This document shows, one piece after another, positions 11,339 through 19,897 of a stretch of DNA of 64,000 bases (position 1 is its first letter; every line of letters starts with the position of its first letter). The stretch covers positions 446,387 to 510,386 of the forward strand of contig JAHEDR010000001.1 of assembly GCA_024641095.1 (NCBI GenBank). The letters are read 5' to 3'. Below the pieces are notes generated by a model. It saw nothing but the letters and a program-made list of their open reading frames with translations. It searched no databases and was not told the DNA's origin. The translations under genes were made by a program, and so were the position numbers. Origin of the DNA: Rhodoluna sp. (GTDB lineage: Bacteria; Actinomycetota; Actinomycetes; Actinomycetales; Microbacteriaceae).

Positions 11339-12805
11339 TTACTCAGCGCTCTTTAGCTTGTCGCGTAGAGCAGCAAGTGACTCGTCGGCAGCAAGTGTGC
11401 CTGCCTCTGCTGACTCGCTTGAGTAGCTTGAGCTTGACGCAGCTGGAGTTTCTGCTGGAGCAGCTGGTGCATCAGGAAGCTTTGCAGCTGCCTCGTTGGC
11501 AACCTTAACCTGCTTCTTGTGCTCTTCCCAACGAGCGTGAGCCTCGGCGTATTCCTTTTCCCACTTGGCGCGAGCTTCTTCGAAGCCAGCCTTCCATTCG
11601 TTGGTCTTAGGGTCGAAGCCTTCTGGGTACTTGTATGTACCGTTCTCGTCGTAGTCTGCAGCCATACCGTAAAGCGCTGGGTTGAATTCTGTACCCTCTG
11701 GGTCTACCTCTTCGTTAGCCTGCTTTAGCGATAGTGAAATACGACGACGATCTAGATCGATGTCGATAACCTTCACGAATACGTCCTGGTTTACAGATAC
11801 AACCTGCTCAGCAAGCTCGATGTGCTTTGAAGAAAGTTCAGAGATGTGAACTAGACCCTCAATGCCATCAGCAACGCGAACGAACGCACCGAAAGGAACC
11901 AACTTGGTGACCTTACCTGGAGCGTACTGTCCGATTGCGTGAGTACGAGCGAATACCTGCCATGGGTCTTCCTGAGTAGCCTTCAGAGACAGTGAAACGC
12001 GCTCACGCTCTTGGTCAACTTCTAGAACCTCAACGGTAACTTCCTGACCGATTTCAACAACTTCAGATGCGTGCTCAATGTGCTTCCATGAAAGCTCTGA
12101 AACGTGAACTAGACCATCAACGCCACCTAGGTCAATGAAAGCACCAAAGTTTACGATCGATGAAACAACACCGGTACGGATCTGACCCTTTGCAAGGTCA
12201 GCAAGGAATGTGCTGCGTGAGGCAGACTGTGACTCTTCTAGTAGAGCACGACGAGAAAGCACAACGTTGTTGCGGTTCTTGTCTAGTTCAAGAATCTTTG
12301 CTTCCACCTTCTGGCCTAGGTAAGGACCTAGGTCGCGAACGCGACGCAATTCAATAAGTGATGCTGGAAGGAATCCACGAAGACCGATGTCTACGATCAG
12401 ACCACCCTTAACAACTTCAATAACAACACCGGTAACGGTGCCGTCGGCTTCCTTGATCTTCTCAACGTCGCCCCATGCGCGCTCGTACTGTGCACGCTTC
12501 TTTGAAAGAATTAGTCGGCCTTCTTTGTCTTCCTTCTGAAGAACCAGTGCCTCGACTGTGTCGCCAACTGAAACGATCTCTGATGGATCTGCATCGTGGC
12601 GAATTGAAAGTTCACGTGAAGGGATTACACCTTCGGTCTTGTAACCAACGTCTAGTAGAACTTCGTCGCGGTCAATTTTTACAACGGTTCCAGCAATTAG
12701 GTCGCCGTCGTTGAAGAACTTCAGGGTTGCTTCTACTGCTGCAAGGAAGTCTTCTGCAGAGCCAATGTCGTTTACGGCGATCTGCTTAGTTGTCTTGGTG
12801 GTCAT
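11339..12805 (-). CDS. rpsA: 30S ribosomal protein S1
   Basis: A 488-residue S1 protein with four S1 RNA-binding domains, the actinobacterial form (E. coli has six). Domain starts are near residues 34 (GDLIAGTVVKIDRDEVLLDV), 121 (GTVTGVVIEVVKGGLIVDIG), 205 (GQIRTGVVSSIVNFGAFIDL) and 290 (GQYAPGKVTKLVPFGAFVRV). The last two, with LVHVSELS and LVHISELS, are the most canonical. The C-terminal part is acidic, with repeated EARAKWEKEY / AHARWEEHKK helices and a low-complexity Ala/Pro/Ser tail. S1 helps mRNA binding at the 30S subunit. An upstream spacer of 144 bp separates it from polA, and a strong terminator follows. Confidence 0.98.
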   Translation of the reverse strand: MTTKTTKQIAVNDIGSAEDFLAAVEATLKFFNDGDLIAGTVVKIDRDEVLLDVGYKTEGVIPSRELSIRHDADPSEIVSVGDTVEALVLQKEDKEGRLILSKKRAQYERAWGDVEKIKEADGTVTGVVIEVVKGGLIVDIGLRGFLPASLIELRRVRDLGPYLGQKVEAKILELDKNRNNVVLSRRALLEESQSASRSTFLADLAKGQIRTGVVSSIVNFGAFIDLGGVDGLVHVSELSWKHIEHASEVVEIGQEVTVEVLEVDQERERVSLSLKATQEDPWQVFARTHAIGQYAPGKVTKLVPFGAFVRVADGIEGLVHISELSSKHIELAEQVVSVNQDVFVKVIDIDLDRRRISLSLKQANEEVDPEGTEFNPALYGMAADYDENGTYKYPEGFDPKTNEWKAGFEEARAKWEKEYAEAHARWEEHKKQVKVANEAAAKLPDAPAAPAETPAASSSSYSSESAEAGTLAADESLAALRDKLKSAE

Positions 12806-12949
12806 ATAGGTTTTTACTCTTAACGGGCATTACTCGGGTCGCGACAAAACACCACAGATTTTCCATGATTTCCATCGCAACAATGGATAGGGATTGCGCT
12901 TAAAAAGACGCTCCTCTAGCCTACCCGAGCCAAGGCGCTAAAAATAGCC
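12806..12949. other. polA-rpsA spacer
   Basis: A 144-bp spacer that must hold the end of the polA transcript and the start of rpsA transcription. On the minus strand a weak GCTC / GAGC pairing is followed by GTCTTTTT around 12900-12915, which could be a poor terminator for polA. I see no convincing -35/-10 pair; AT-rich tracts nearer rpsA are candidates only. No open reading frame of interest is present. Confidence 0.5.
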
Positions 12950-15649
12950 CTAGTGGCCTGCTTGGTCCCAGCTTTTTCCAATGCCAATTTGCACTTCGAG
13001 AGGCACAGACAGCTCGACTACAGTGCCCATTTGCTGGGTGACCAGGGTCTTTAGCTGCTCCAATTCACCCTTTGCTACCTCAAAAACCAGCTCATCGTGT
13101 ACCTGTAGCAACATTCGGCTCTCAAGCCCCAGTTCCTGCATCTTTTCATCGATCTTGGTCATGGCCAGCTTCATGATGTCGGCCGCGGTCCCCTGTATCG
13201 GTGCATTCAGAGCGGCGCGACGAGCATTTTCCCTAACCTGGAACAGCTTGCTGTTGAGGTCTTCAAAAGGCCTACGTCTGCCGAAAGTCGTTGCGGTATA
13301 GCCCAAGGACTTTGCCTCTTCCACTACCGAGGCTAGATACTTCTTAACGCCACCGAATCTGGCGAAGTAATCAGACATTAATTGCTTGGCCTCTGCGTTG
13401 GTAATTCGCAGCTGCTTTGCCAAACCGTATTCGCTCAAGCCATAAACCAGGCCATAGCTCATGGCCTTAACGGTGGATCGCATTGAGGCGGTCACATCCT
13501 CGGGCTTTACTCCGAATAGGCGCGATCCGACGAACCGGTGCAGGTCTTCCCCGGTGTTGAAAGCTTCAATAATTCCGGCGTCCTCTGATAGGTGGGCCAT
13601 GATGCGCATTTCAATTTGAGAGTAGTCGGCGCTTAGTAAGGTGTCGAAACCGGAACCGGCGATGAAAGCATCTCTAATTTCGCGCCCTCGTTGACTACGA
13701 ATTGGAATGTTCTGCAAATTTGGGTTCTCAGAAGAGAGGCGTCCGGTAGAAGTGCCGGTCTGAACATAGTTTGTGTGAATGCGACCATCAGCCTCAACGG
13801 CTTTAAGAGTCGTCTCAACAATTTGACGAATCTTGGTTACTTCGCGGTGCTCTAGTAGACGAGCCAAGAACGGGTGCTCGGTTTGTTCAAAAAGTTCGGT
13901 TAAGGCAGCAGCGTTTGTAGAGAAGCCCGTCTTCAGTTGCTTGGTGCCGGTCATGCCAAGCTCATCAAACAGCACAGTCTGCAACTGCTTTGGCGATGCA
14001 AGATTTATTTCGTGACCGATAATTTCATACGCCTGCTTGGCTATTTCAACAACCTCGGTTGATAGCCGCTCAAAAAGCTTTTCAAGTTTCTTTACGTCAA
14101 TTGCAATGCCATAGTGTTCCATGCGCGCGAGAGCATTATTTGTCGGAAGTTCAACCTCACCGTAGACCCTAAGTTGTCCCTGGTCTTCGACTAATTTATA
14201 CAGCTTCGGAGCAAGAGAAATTGTGAGCCATGCGTCTAGTGATGCATCAGTGGTTTCCTCTGCTACTAGCTGATTTGGGACACCACGCTTAACTGCTAGC
14301 CCAAGGTATTCCATGGCTAGTTCGTCTAGCTCAAAGTTCTTACCAACCGGGTTCAATAGATAACTGAGCAAAAGAGTGTCGTAGTTGATGCCAGCGAATT
14401 TGAGGTTTAGGTCAAAAAGCTTTTTTGAGTAATCCTTTGCGCCGTGCAGAGCCTTGACGCTAGCCTCATCGCTTAGCCAGGGTTCAAGTTCAGCTGAGAT
14501 TTCTTCATGTGACTTAGGCGCCCAAAACTTTCGAACCGTTTCGGATGCAAAACCAATTCCAGTAATGGCATCGCCCGAAAACTCAAATGAGACACCAATC
14601 GTTTGAGTTTGACGCTTTAGCCAGGTGAGCAGTTGCTTTGTAGTAACCACTTCAGCTTCGGGAATCTCAAGCTCGTCAAAGACAGCGGCTGCTTTTTTAT
14701 CGGCAACTTCAAAAGCTTCATTGAACGCATTTACTGCGGCTACGGTATCGGTGCCCGGCTTTGAACCACGCAGTCTCAGTACTCGTTCGGTAAGAGTCTT
14801 AAACTGCAGCCTTGCGAAGACCGCCTTGACTTCAGCTTCGTTTACTCCGCCAAGTTCAAGATCGTCCTGAGTGAAATCAAAATCCAAGTCGCGGACGAGG
14901 TGATTCAACCTGCGGTTACGAATGGCAAGTTCCTTGTGCTCACGCAGACTCTCGCCGACTTTTCCGGTAATGGAATCGGCGGCGTCTAGAACACCATTCA
15001 GGTCGCCATGAATTTGCAGCCATTTTGCTGCAGTCTTTGGACCAACGCCAGGAATGCCCGGTAGGTTATCTGAGGTCTCGCCAACCAAGGCTGCTAGGTC
15101 TGGGTACTGACGAGCGTGAATGCCGTACTTCTCAAGCACGGCAGCATCATCCATGCGAGCAAGGTTCATCACACCTTTTACCGGATAAAGAATGGTTGTG
15201 CTGTCGCCAATTAACTGGAATGTGTCGCGGTCTCCAGAAACTACAAAGACGTCGTATCCCTTTGCGGCGCTCTGATCTGCAAGGCTGGCCAGCACGTCGT
15301 CGGCTTCATAGTTGACGCGAGTGATGGTTTTGATGTTCATCGCTGCAAGCGCCTCTTGCAGGAGCTCCGTTTGTCCGATGAACTCAGGTGGTGTTTCACC
15401 ACGAGTCCCCTTGTACTCTGGGTACTCTTCAGTTCTGAATGAACTTCGTGAAAGATCAAATGCCACTGCTAGATGGGTTGGTTTTTCGGCCTGCAAGATG
15501 TTTAGCAACATCGAAATAAAGCCATGAACAGCGTTCGTGTGCTGACCATCCGAGGTCTTGAAGTTATCGGGGCTCAACGCATAAAAAGCTCTAAAAGCCA
15601 ACGAATGCCCATCAATTAGCAGAAGGGTAGGCTTTTGTTTAGCGGTCAT
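12950..15649 (-). CDS. polA: DNA polymerase I
   Basis: An 899-residue family A DNA polymerase for gap filling in repair and Okazaki-fragment processing. The N-terminal 5' nuclease domain starts LLIDGHSLAFRAFYAL and includes the helix-hairpin-helix GIPGVGPKTAAKWL. The polymerase domain has motif A LLSADYSQIEMRIMAHL, motif B RSTVKAMSYGLVYGLS and motif C QVHDELVFEV, all intact. The middle 3'-5' exonuclease domain looks inactive: the DxE motif is replaced by VSFEF near residue 345, and the second and third Exo motifs are not recognisable. That fits the known loss of proofreading in actinobacterial PolA. It is divergent from the thioesterase gene at 15721. Confidence 0.98.
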   Translation of the reverse strand: MTAKQKPTLLLIDGHSLAFRAFYALSPDNFKTSDGQHTNAVHGFISMLLNILQAEKPTHLAVAFDLSRSSFRTEEYPEYKGTRGETPPEFIGQTELLQEALAAMNIKTITRVNYEADDVLASLADQSAAKGYDVFVVSGDRDTFQLIGDSTTILYPVKGVMNLARMDDAAVLEKYGIHARQYPDLAALVGETSDNLPGIPGVGPKTAAKWLQIHGDLNGVLDAADSITGKVGESLREHKELAIRNRRLNHLVRDLDFDFTQDDLELGGVNEAEVKAVFARLQFKTLTERVLRLRGSKPGTDTVAAVNAFNEAFEVADKKAAAVFDELEIPEAEVVTTKQLLTWLKRQTQTIGVSFEFSGDAITGIGFASETVRKFWAPKSHEEISAELEPWLSDEASVKALHGAKDYSKKLFDLNLKFAGINYDTLLLSYLLNPVGKNFELDELAMEYLGLAVKRGVPNQLVAEETTDASLDAWLTISLAPKLYKLVEDQGQLRVYGEVELPTNNALARMEHYGIAIDVKKLEKLFERLSTEVVEIAKQAYEIIGHEINLASPKQLQTVLFDELGMTGTKQLKTGFSTNAAALTELFEQTEHPFLARLLEHREVTKIRQIVETTLKAVEADGRIHTNYVQTGTSTGRLSSENPNLQNIPIRSQRGREIRDAFIAGSGFDTLLSADYSQIEMRIMAHLSEDAGIIEAFNTGEDLHRFVGSRLFGVKPEDVTASMRSTVKAMSYGLVYGLSEYGLAKQLRITNAEAKQLMSDYFARFGGVKKYLASVVEEAKSLGYTATTFGRRRPFEDLNSKLFQVRENARRAALNAPIQGTAADIMKLAMTKIDEKMQELGLESRMLLQVHDELVFEVAKGELEQLKTLVTQQMGTVVELSVPLEVQIGIGKSWDQAGH

Positions 15650-15676
15650 GGTGCAAGCCTAATCGGAATGATTGGT

Positions 15677-15711
15677 CAGGTTAGTACGTGGCTAACCTGG
15701 TTTTCTATAAC
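15677..15711 (+). promoter_or_regulatory. Palindrome and -10 box upstream of thioesterase gene
   Basis: A perfect 8-bp inverted repeat, CAGGTTAG (15677-15684) and CTAACCTG (15692-15699) with a 7-bp centre, lies between polA and the thioesterase gene. TATAAC at 15706-15711 could be a -10 element, placing the repeat over the -35 region. This is the geometry of a repressor operator, for example of the TetR or MarR type. Alternatively the stem plus TTTT could act as an RNA hairpin. Sequence symmetry is observed; the role is inferred. Confidence 0.4.
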
Positions 15712-15720
15712 GGAGTAAAT

Positions 15721-16146
15721 ATGTCTGAACCAAAACTCAGCCCAGCTGCAGAAGAGCTTCTGAAGTTGCGTGGCCTTGGTCCACTTGCCGACAAAATGGG
15801 CATTGAACTCTTGGAACTAAGTGCAGAACGCGCGGTAGCCACAATGCCCGTGCTCGGAAACACTCAGCCACTTGGAGTGCTGCACGGCGGCGCTCACGTT
15901 GTGCTTGGTGAGAGCCTTGGAAGTTTTGCGGCAAATGTTTGGGCTCACCCAAACAAGGTGGCAGTGGGAATTGAAGTAAATGCCTCGCACAGTCGCCCGG
16001 TAACTGAGGGCGTCGTTACCGCTGTTTGCACAGCCGTCAATTTGGGTAAAACATTAGCTACCCACGAGATTGTTGTCTCAGATGATCAAGGGCGCAGATT
16101 GTCCACAGTCCGAATCACGAATTTCCTAAAGGAAAAAGCGGACTAA
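15721..16146 (+). CDS. Hotdog-fold acyl-CoA thioesterase (PaaI/4HBT type)
   Basis: A 141-residue single hotdog-domain thioesterase, hydrolysing an acyl- or aryl-CoA. The motif GVLHGGAHVVLGES has HGG at 55-57 and Glu64 on the hotdog helix, like the Arthrobacter-type 4-hydroxybenzoyl-CoA thioesterases. The substrate is not known; family members include the menaquinone-pathway DHNA-CoA thioesterase. A GTG at 15688 would give an 11-residue longer protein, but ATG 15721 follows CGGAG at a 5-nt spacing and MSEPKLSPAA is a better N-terminus. It is one of only three plus-strand proteins in the window and converges on the response regulator gene, with 6 bp between stops. A similar gene beside polA is common in actinobacteria. 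Confidence 0.85.
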   Translation: MSEPKLSPAAEELLKLRGLGPLADKMGIELLELSAERAVATMPVLGNTQPLGVLHGGAHVVLGESLGSFAANVWAHPNKVAVGIEVNASHSRPVTEGVVTAVCTAVNLGKTLATHEIVVSDDQGRRLSTVRITNFLKEKAD

Positions 16147-16152
16147 TTCCGC

Positions 16153-16770
16153 TTAGTTTTCTGTAGCTGGCTTAGGCTCAGTTTTTGTGGCACCCAATTG
16201 CTCGATAACTGTCACAGCTACTTCTTGCATTGTGAGTCTTCTATCCATCGAAGCTTTTTGAATCCAACGGAATGCCTCGGGCTCGGTTAGGTTCATCTTT
16301 TCGTTCAAGAGACCCTTTGCGCGGTCAACAAGTTTTCTAGTTTCAAAACGTTCGTTTAGGTCAGCTACTTCTGCTTCTAACGCGGTTAGCTGTGCATGGC
16401 GGCTGAGTGCAATTTCTACGGCAGGCAACAGATCGTTTGGCGTGAATGGTTTTACAACATAAGCCATTGCACCGGCCTCGCTTGCGCGGTCAACAAGTTC
16501 CTTTTGGCTGAATGCAGTCAGCAACACAATTGGAGTCTTTGTACCCGATAGCTTTTCGGCGGCGGTAATACCGTCCATCTTTGGCATCTTGATGTCCATC
16601 ACAAGAAGGTCCGGCTTGTGCTCGGTTACCAGCGCAACGGCCTGTTCCCCATCGCCGGCTTCAGCGATTACGTCGAACCCGTGTTCGCGAAGGGTCTCCA
16701 CGATATCCATGCGGATAAGTGATTCATCTTCAGCCACAATCACTGTGCGCTTCTTTGCTGCATCTGCCAT
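16153..16770 (-). CDS. pdtaR: ANTAR-domain response regulator, PdtaR-like
   Basis: A 205-residue regulator with an N-terminal receiver domain and a C-terminal ANTAR RNA-binding domain. Acidic pocket residues are Glu14/Asp15, the phospho-acceptor is Asp59 (LLVMDIKMP), Thr85 is in LLTAFS and Lys107 in VVKPF. The ANTAR part (about 125-190) has RKLVDRAKGLLNEKM followed by EAFRWIQKASMDRRLTMQEVA, typical of proteins that bind paired hexaloop hairpins to block termination. Its relative in Mycobacterium is PdtaR, partner of the kinase PdtaS; no kinase is adjacent here. The open frame reaches 16803, but a promoter occupies that sequence, so ATG 16770 (or 16776) is chosen; the transcript may be leaderless. 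Confidence 0.93.
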   Translation of the reverse strand: MADAAKKRTVIVAEDESLIRMDIVETLREHGFDVIAEAGDGEQAVALVTEHKPDLLVMDIKMPKMDGITAAEKLSGTKTPIVLLTAFSQKELVDRASEAGAMAYVVKPFTPNDLLPAVEIALSRHAQLTALEAEVADLNERFETRKLVDRAKGLLNEKMNLTEPEAFRWIQKASMDRRLTMQEVAVTVIEQLGATKTEPKPATEN

Positions 16771-16779
16771 AGCCATAAC

Positions 16780-16808
16780 TTTATTGGAAAACTTGAAGCC
16801 CAAATCAA
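16780..16808 (-). promoter_or_regulatory. Probable promoter of the ANTAR regulator gene
   Basis: On the minus strand TTGATT (16808-16803) and AATAAA (16785-16780) are spaced by exactly 17 bp. The -10 box ends only 3 bp before ATG 16776 and 9 bp before ATG 16770. Transcription would start at or next to the second start codon, predicting a leaderless mRNA, a common mode in actinobacteria. The element is divergent from the tRNA-Leu promoter. Confidence 0.5.
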
Positions 16809-16834
16809 CATTTCGGCAAGCTAAGGGTTTCGGC

Positions 16835-16840
16835 TAAGAT
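16835..16840 (+). promoter_or_regulatory. -10 box of tRNA-Leu gene
   Basis: TAAGAT at 16835-16840 lies 10 bp upstream of the tRNA 5' end, the usual position of a -10 element for a tRNA gene. A convincing -35 is not seen; TTCGGC at 16812-16817 has the right spacing but matches poorly. Confidence 0.45.
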
Positions 16841-16850
16841 AAAACGGTTG

Positions 16851-16934
16851 GCCGAAGTGGCGAAATGGCAGACGCGGAGCACTCAAAATGCTTTTCCTCA
16901 CGGAGTGCGGGTTCAAGTCCCGCCTTCGGCACCA
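16851..16934 (+). tRNA. tRNA-Leu (anticodon CAA)
   Basis: An 84-nt class II tRNA with encoded CCA. The acceptor arm GCCGAAG (16851-16857) pairs perfectly with CTTCGGC (16924-16930), followed by A and CCA. The D stem is GCG / CGC. The anticodon stem GAGCA / TGCTT encloses the loop CTCAAAA, giving anticodon CAA, which reads the leucine codon TTG. A long variable arm with stem CTC / GAG, as expected for leucine tRNA, precedes the T arm GCGGG-TTCAAGT-CCCGC. It is the only RNA gene found in the window. Confidence 0.96.
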
Positions 16935-16939
16935 ATACA

Positions 16940-16970
16940 AAAACGGACCCTTTGGGGTCCGTTTTCGTTT
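16940..16970. terminator. Bidirectional terminator between tRNA-Leu and pyk
   Basis: An 11-bp stem AAAACGGACCC (16940-16950) / GGGTCCGTTTT (16955-16965) with a TTTG loop is flanked by A-runs and T-runs on both sides. It can end the tRNA-Leu transcript on the plus strand and the pyk transcript on the minus strand; it lies 6 bp after the tRNA CCA and 13 bp after the pyk stop. Confidence 0.9.
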
Positions 16971-16982
16971 AAGTCTGATTCT

Positions 16983-18404
16983 TTAGTTAGGAACTGAAGA
17001 TCCAACCTGGTGCACACGAAGCGTGTTGGTTGAACCTGGAACGCCTGGTGGGGTTCCAGCTACTACAACTACTTCTTCGCCAACTTTTGCCTTACCGGTT
17101 GCAATCACGATCTCGTCAACCTGGTTCATCATCTGATCGGTGTGCTTCACCGGCGCCACTAGATAAGTCTGGGCTCCCCAAACTAGAGACAAGCGGTTGC
17201 GCACAGTCTCACTAGGCGTGAAAGCCAAAGTAGGCACGGCAGAACGCAAGCGAGCTACGCGGCGAAGTGAGTCGCCAGACTCGGTAAATACGCAGACGAA
17301 CTTAGAACCAAGAAGTTCAGCGATTTCAACTGCTGCAAGAGATACCGCACCAGAGTGAGTGTGTGGGCGGGTACCCAAATCAGGAATGCGGTCTAGACCG
17401 TTTTCCTCAGTTGATTCAATGATTCGTGCCATTGCCTGAACGGTCTCGACCGGCCACTTACCTACTGATGTTTCACCAGAAAGCATTACGGCATCTGCAC
17501 CGTCAAGGATTGCGTTAGCAACGTCTGATGCTTCTGCGCGGGTTGGTCTTGAGTTCTCGATCATGGTCTCAAGCATTTGAGTTGCCACAATTACCGGCTT
17601 GGCCCAACGACGGGCAAGTTCAACCGCACGCTTCTGAACCAGAGGAACGTCTTCAAAAGGAAGCTCAACACCAAGGTCACCACGAGCAACCATGATTCCG
17701 TCGAATGCATCAATGATTTCTTCAAGCGCGTCAACAGCCTGAGGCTTCTCAATCTTTGCGATCACAGGAAGGAACTTGCCCTCCTCGGTCATGATTTCGT
17801 GAACGCGAACGATGTCGCTTGCGTTGCGCACAAATGAAAGCGCAATCATGTCCACTCCAAGGCGAATTCCCCAACGAAGGTCGTCTTCATCCTTCTCTGA
17901 AAGTGCAGGTACATTCACGGCCACACCAGGAAGGTTGATTCCCTTGTTGTTTGAAACAAAGCCTGGAACGTCTACAACGGTGGTCACGGTGTCAGCTGAA
18001 ACGTCAGTTGCACGCAGGGTAACTTTTCCATCGTCAATTAGAAGAAGGTCGCCAACTTTTACGTCACCGCAAAGACCCTTGAATGTGGTGCCACAGATTT
18101 CCTTTGTGCCCTCAACTTCGTTGATGGTGATCTTGAAGGTGTCACCCTTCTCAAGCATGTGTGGGCCGTGAACAAAGCGAGCCAAACGAATTTTTGGACC
18201 CTGAAGGTCAACAAAGATACCGACTGGCTTGTCTAGATCGGCAGCAGCTTTACGCACTGTGCGATAAATTTCTTCGTGCACGTCGTAGCTGCCGTGGCTC
18301 AGATTCATGCGGGCAACGTCAACACCGGCCTCGATGATGGCACGAATGTTTTCGTAGCTTGATGTTGCCGGTCCTAGTGTGGCAACAATCTTTGCGCGTC
18401 TCAT
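16983..18404 (-). CDS. pyk: Pyruvate kinase
   Basis: A 473-residue pyruvate kinase converting phosphoenolpyruvate and ADP to pyruvate and ATP. It starts MRRAKIVATLGPATSS, with the MNLSHG motif near residue 34. The active-site signature is IAKIEKPQAVDALEEII and the metal-binding segment GIMVARGDLGVELP; MLSGETSVGKWPVE is also conserved. The C-terminal regulatory domain is present. The ATG follows AAAGGGATCAA, a good ribosome binding site. It is downstream of gltD with a 38-bp gap and ends at the shared terminator near the tRNA. The pyk / response regulator / polA neighbourhood is conserved in actinobacteria. Confidence 0.98.
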   Translation of the reverse strand: MRRAKIVATLGPATSSYENIRAIIEAGVDVARMNLSHGSYDVHEEIYRTVRKAAADLDKPVGIFVDLQGPKIRLARFVHGPHMLEKGDTFKITINEVEGTKEICGTTFKGLCGDVKVGDLLLIDDGKVTLRATDVSADTVTTVVDVPGFVSNNKGINLPGVAVNVPALSEKDEDDLRWGIRLGVDMIALSFVRNASDIVRVHEIMTEEGKFLPVIAKIEKPQAVDALEEIIDAFDGIMVARGDLGVELPFEDVPLVQKRAVELARRWAKPVIVATQMLETMIENSRPTRAEASDVANAILDGADAVMLSGETSVGKWPVETVQAMARIIESTEENGLDRIPDLGTRPHTHSGAVSLAAVEIAELLGSKFVCVFTESGDSLRRVARLRSAVPTLAFTPSETVRNRLSLVWGAQTYLVAPVKHTDQMMNQVDEIVIATGKAKVGEEVVVVAGTPPGVPGSTNTLRVHQVGSSVPN

Positions 18405-18442
18405 TTGATCCCTTTGTTTGTTTGGTGAAGGTTGGTATTGCT

Positions 18443-19897
18443 TTATACAGAAATAGGTCGGTCGGAGGTTTTTACCGGACGTGGTAGTTCAGAAGATCCC
18501 TCGAGGTATTCGTCAATGCTCGCTGCAGCTGATCGGCCTTCGGCAATTGCCCAAACGATAAGGCTCTGACCGCGACCCGCGTCACCGGCAACAAAAACTC
18601 CATCAGCGTTTGTTGACCAGTCGTCGCCACGCGCAACATTGCCGCGATCATCCAGAGCAATCTGTGATTGATCCGATAGTTCCTCGCCCTCTACCCCGGT
18701 AAAACCAAGAGCAAGTAGAACCAAATCCGCAGGAAGAATAGTCTCGGTTCCGGCCTTTGGTAGACGCTTGCCGTTTACGAACTCTGTTTCGGCAACCTTA
18801 ACGCCAGTGACCTTGCCGTTTTCACCAATGAACTCAACGGTAGAGGCAAGGTAGGTACGTTCACCAAATTCCTCATGCGCCGATGCAACTTCAAAAAGAG
18901 TTGGCATAGTTGGCCAAGGCTGACCAGCAGTGCGCTCTGTTGGTGGCTGCTTACCAATGGCAAGAGTTGTTACCGAGATTGCTCCCTGACGTGTAGCTGT
19001 TCCAAGGCAGTCGGCGCCTGTATCGCCACCACCAAGAATGATCACGTTCTTACCGTCGGCAACAATCTGGTCCTGAACTTCAACACCCGATACAACACGG
19101 TTTGCAGGAACTAGGTAGTCCATAGCAAAGTGCACGCCATCAAGTTCCCTACCCGGAATGTTTAGGTCACGAGGTTTGGTAGCGCCGGTAGCTATCAAAA
19201 CTGCGTCGTAGCGCGAACGAAGATCTTCCCAAGTGATGTCGACACCAATGTTCACACCGGCTCGGAATCGGGTTCCTTCTGCTTCCATCTGTTCGATGCG
19301 AAGATCAATGTGGTGCTTTTCCATTTTGAAATCTGGAATACCGTAGCGAAGTAGACCACCAATTTTGTCATCGCGTTCGTAGACCGCGACTGTGTGCCCT
19401 GCACGAGTAAGTTGTTGAGCAGCAGCAAGACCTGCAGGGCCAGAGCCAACAACGGCAACCGTCTTACCGGTTAGACGCTCAGGTGCGTGAGGTTTTACCC
19501 AGCCCTTATCGAATGCCTCATCAATAATTGAAACTTCGATTTCCTTGATTGTGACCGCTGGTTGATTGATGCCAAGCACACAAGAGCTCTCGCAAGGAGC
19601 CGGGCAAAGACGACCAGTGAATTCCGGGAAGTTATTAGTGGCGTGAAGTCGCTCAATTGCATTCTTGCCCTCGCCACGCCAAGTAAGGTCGTTCCACTCA
19701 GGAATTAGGTTGCCAAGTGGGCAACCGTGATGGCAAAAAGGAACACCACAATCCATGCAACGGCTTGCCTGGTTTTTGACCACGGCACCGTCGCGCTTTT
19801 CATAAACCTCTTTCCAGTCCATAATGCGCACTGCAACGGGACGGCGAACTGCGGTCTGACGCTCTGTGGTTTTTAGAAATCCGCGTGGATCAGCCAT
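18443..19897 (-). CDS. gltD: Glutamate synthase, small subunit
   Basis: A 484-residue beta subunit of NADPH-dependent glutamate synthase, which passes electrons from NADPH through FAD and iron-sulfur clusters to the large subunit. The N-terminal cluster-binding cysteines are in [16 protein letters not shown], with a second set in [12 protein letters not shown]. The FAD-binding [13 protein letters not shown] and NADPH-binding [11 protein letters not shown] motifs follow, and the C-terminal [18 protein letters not shown] closes the FAD domain. The open frame runs to 19996, but ATG 19897 ([14 protein letters not shown]) matches the family N-terminus and overlaps the end of gltB by 8 bp, implying translational coupling. 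Confidence 0.97.
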   Translation of the reverse strand: MADPRGFLKTTERQTAVRRPVAVRIMDWKEVYEKRDGAVVKNQASRCMDCGVPFCHHGCPLGNLIPEWNDLTWRGEGKNAIERLHATNNFPEFTGRLCPAPCESSCVLGINQPAVTIKEIEVSIIDEAFDKGWVKPHAPERLTGKTVAVVGSGPAGLAAAQQLTRAGHTVAVYERDDKIGGLLRYGIPDFKMEKHHIDLRIEQMEAEGTRFRAGVNIGVDITWEDLRSRYDAVLIATGATKPRDLNIPGRELDGVHFAMDYLVPANRVVSGVEVQDQIVADGKNVIILGGGDTGADCLGTATRQGAISVTTLAIGKQPPTERTAGQPWPTMPTLFEVASAHEEFGERTYLASTVEFIGENGKVTGVKVAETEFVNGKRLPKAGTETILPADLVLLALGFTGVEGEELSDQSQIALDDRGNVARGDDWSTNADGVFVAGDAGRGQSLIVWAIAEGRSAAASIDEYLEGSSELPRPVKTSDRPISV

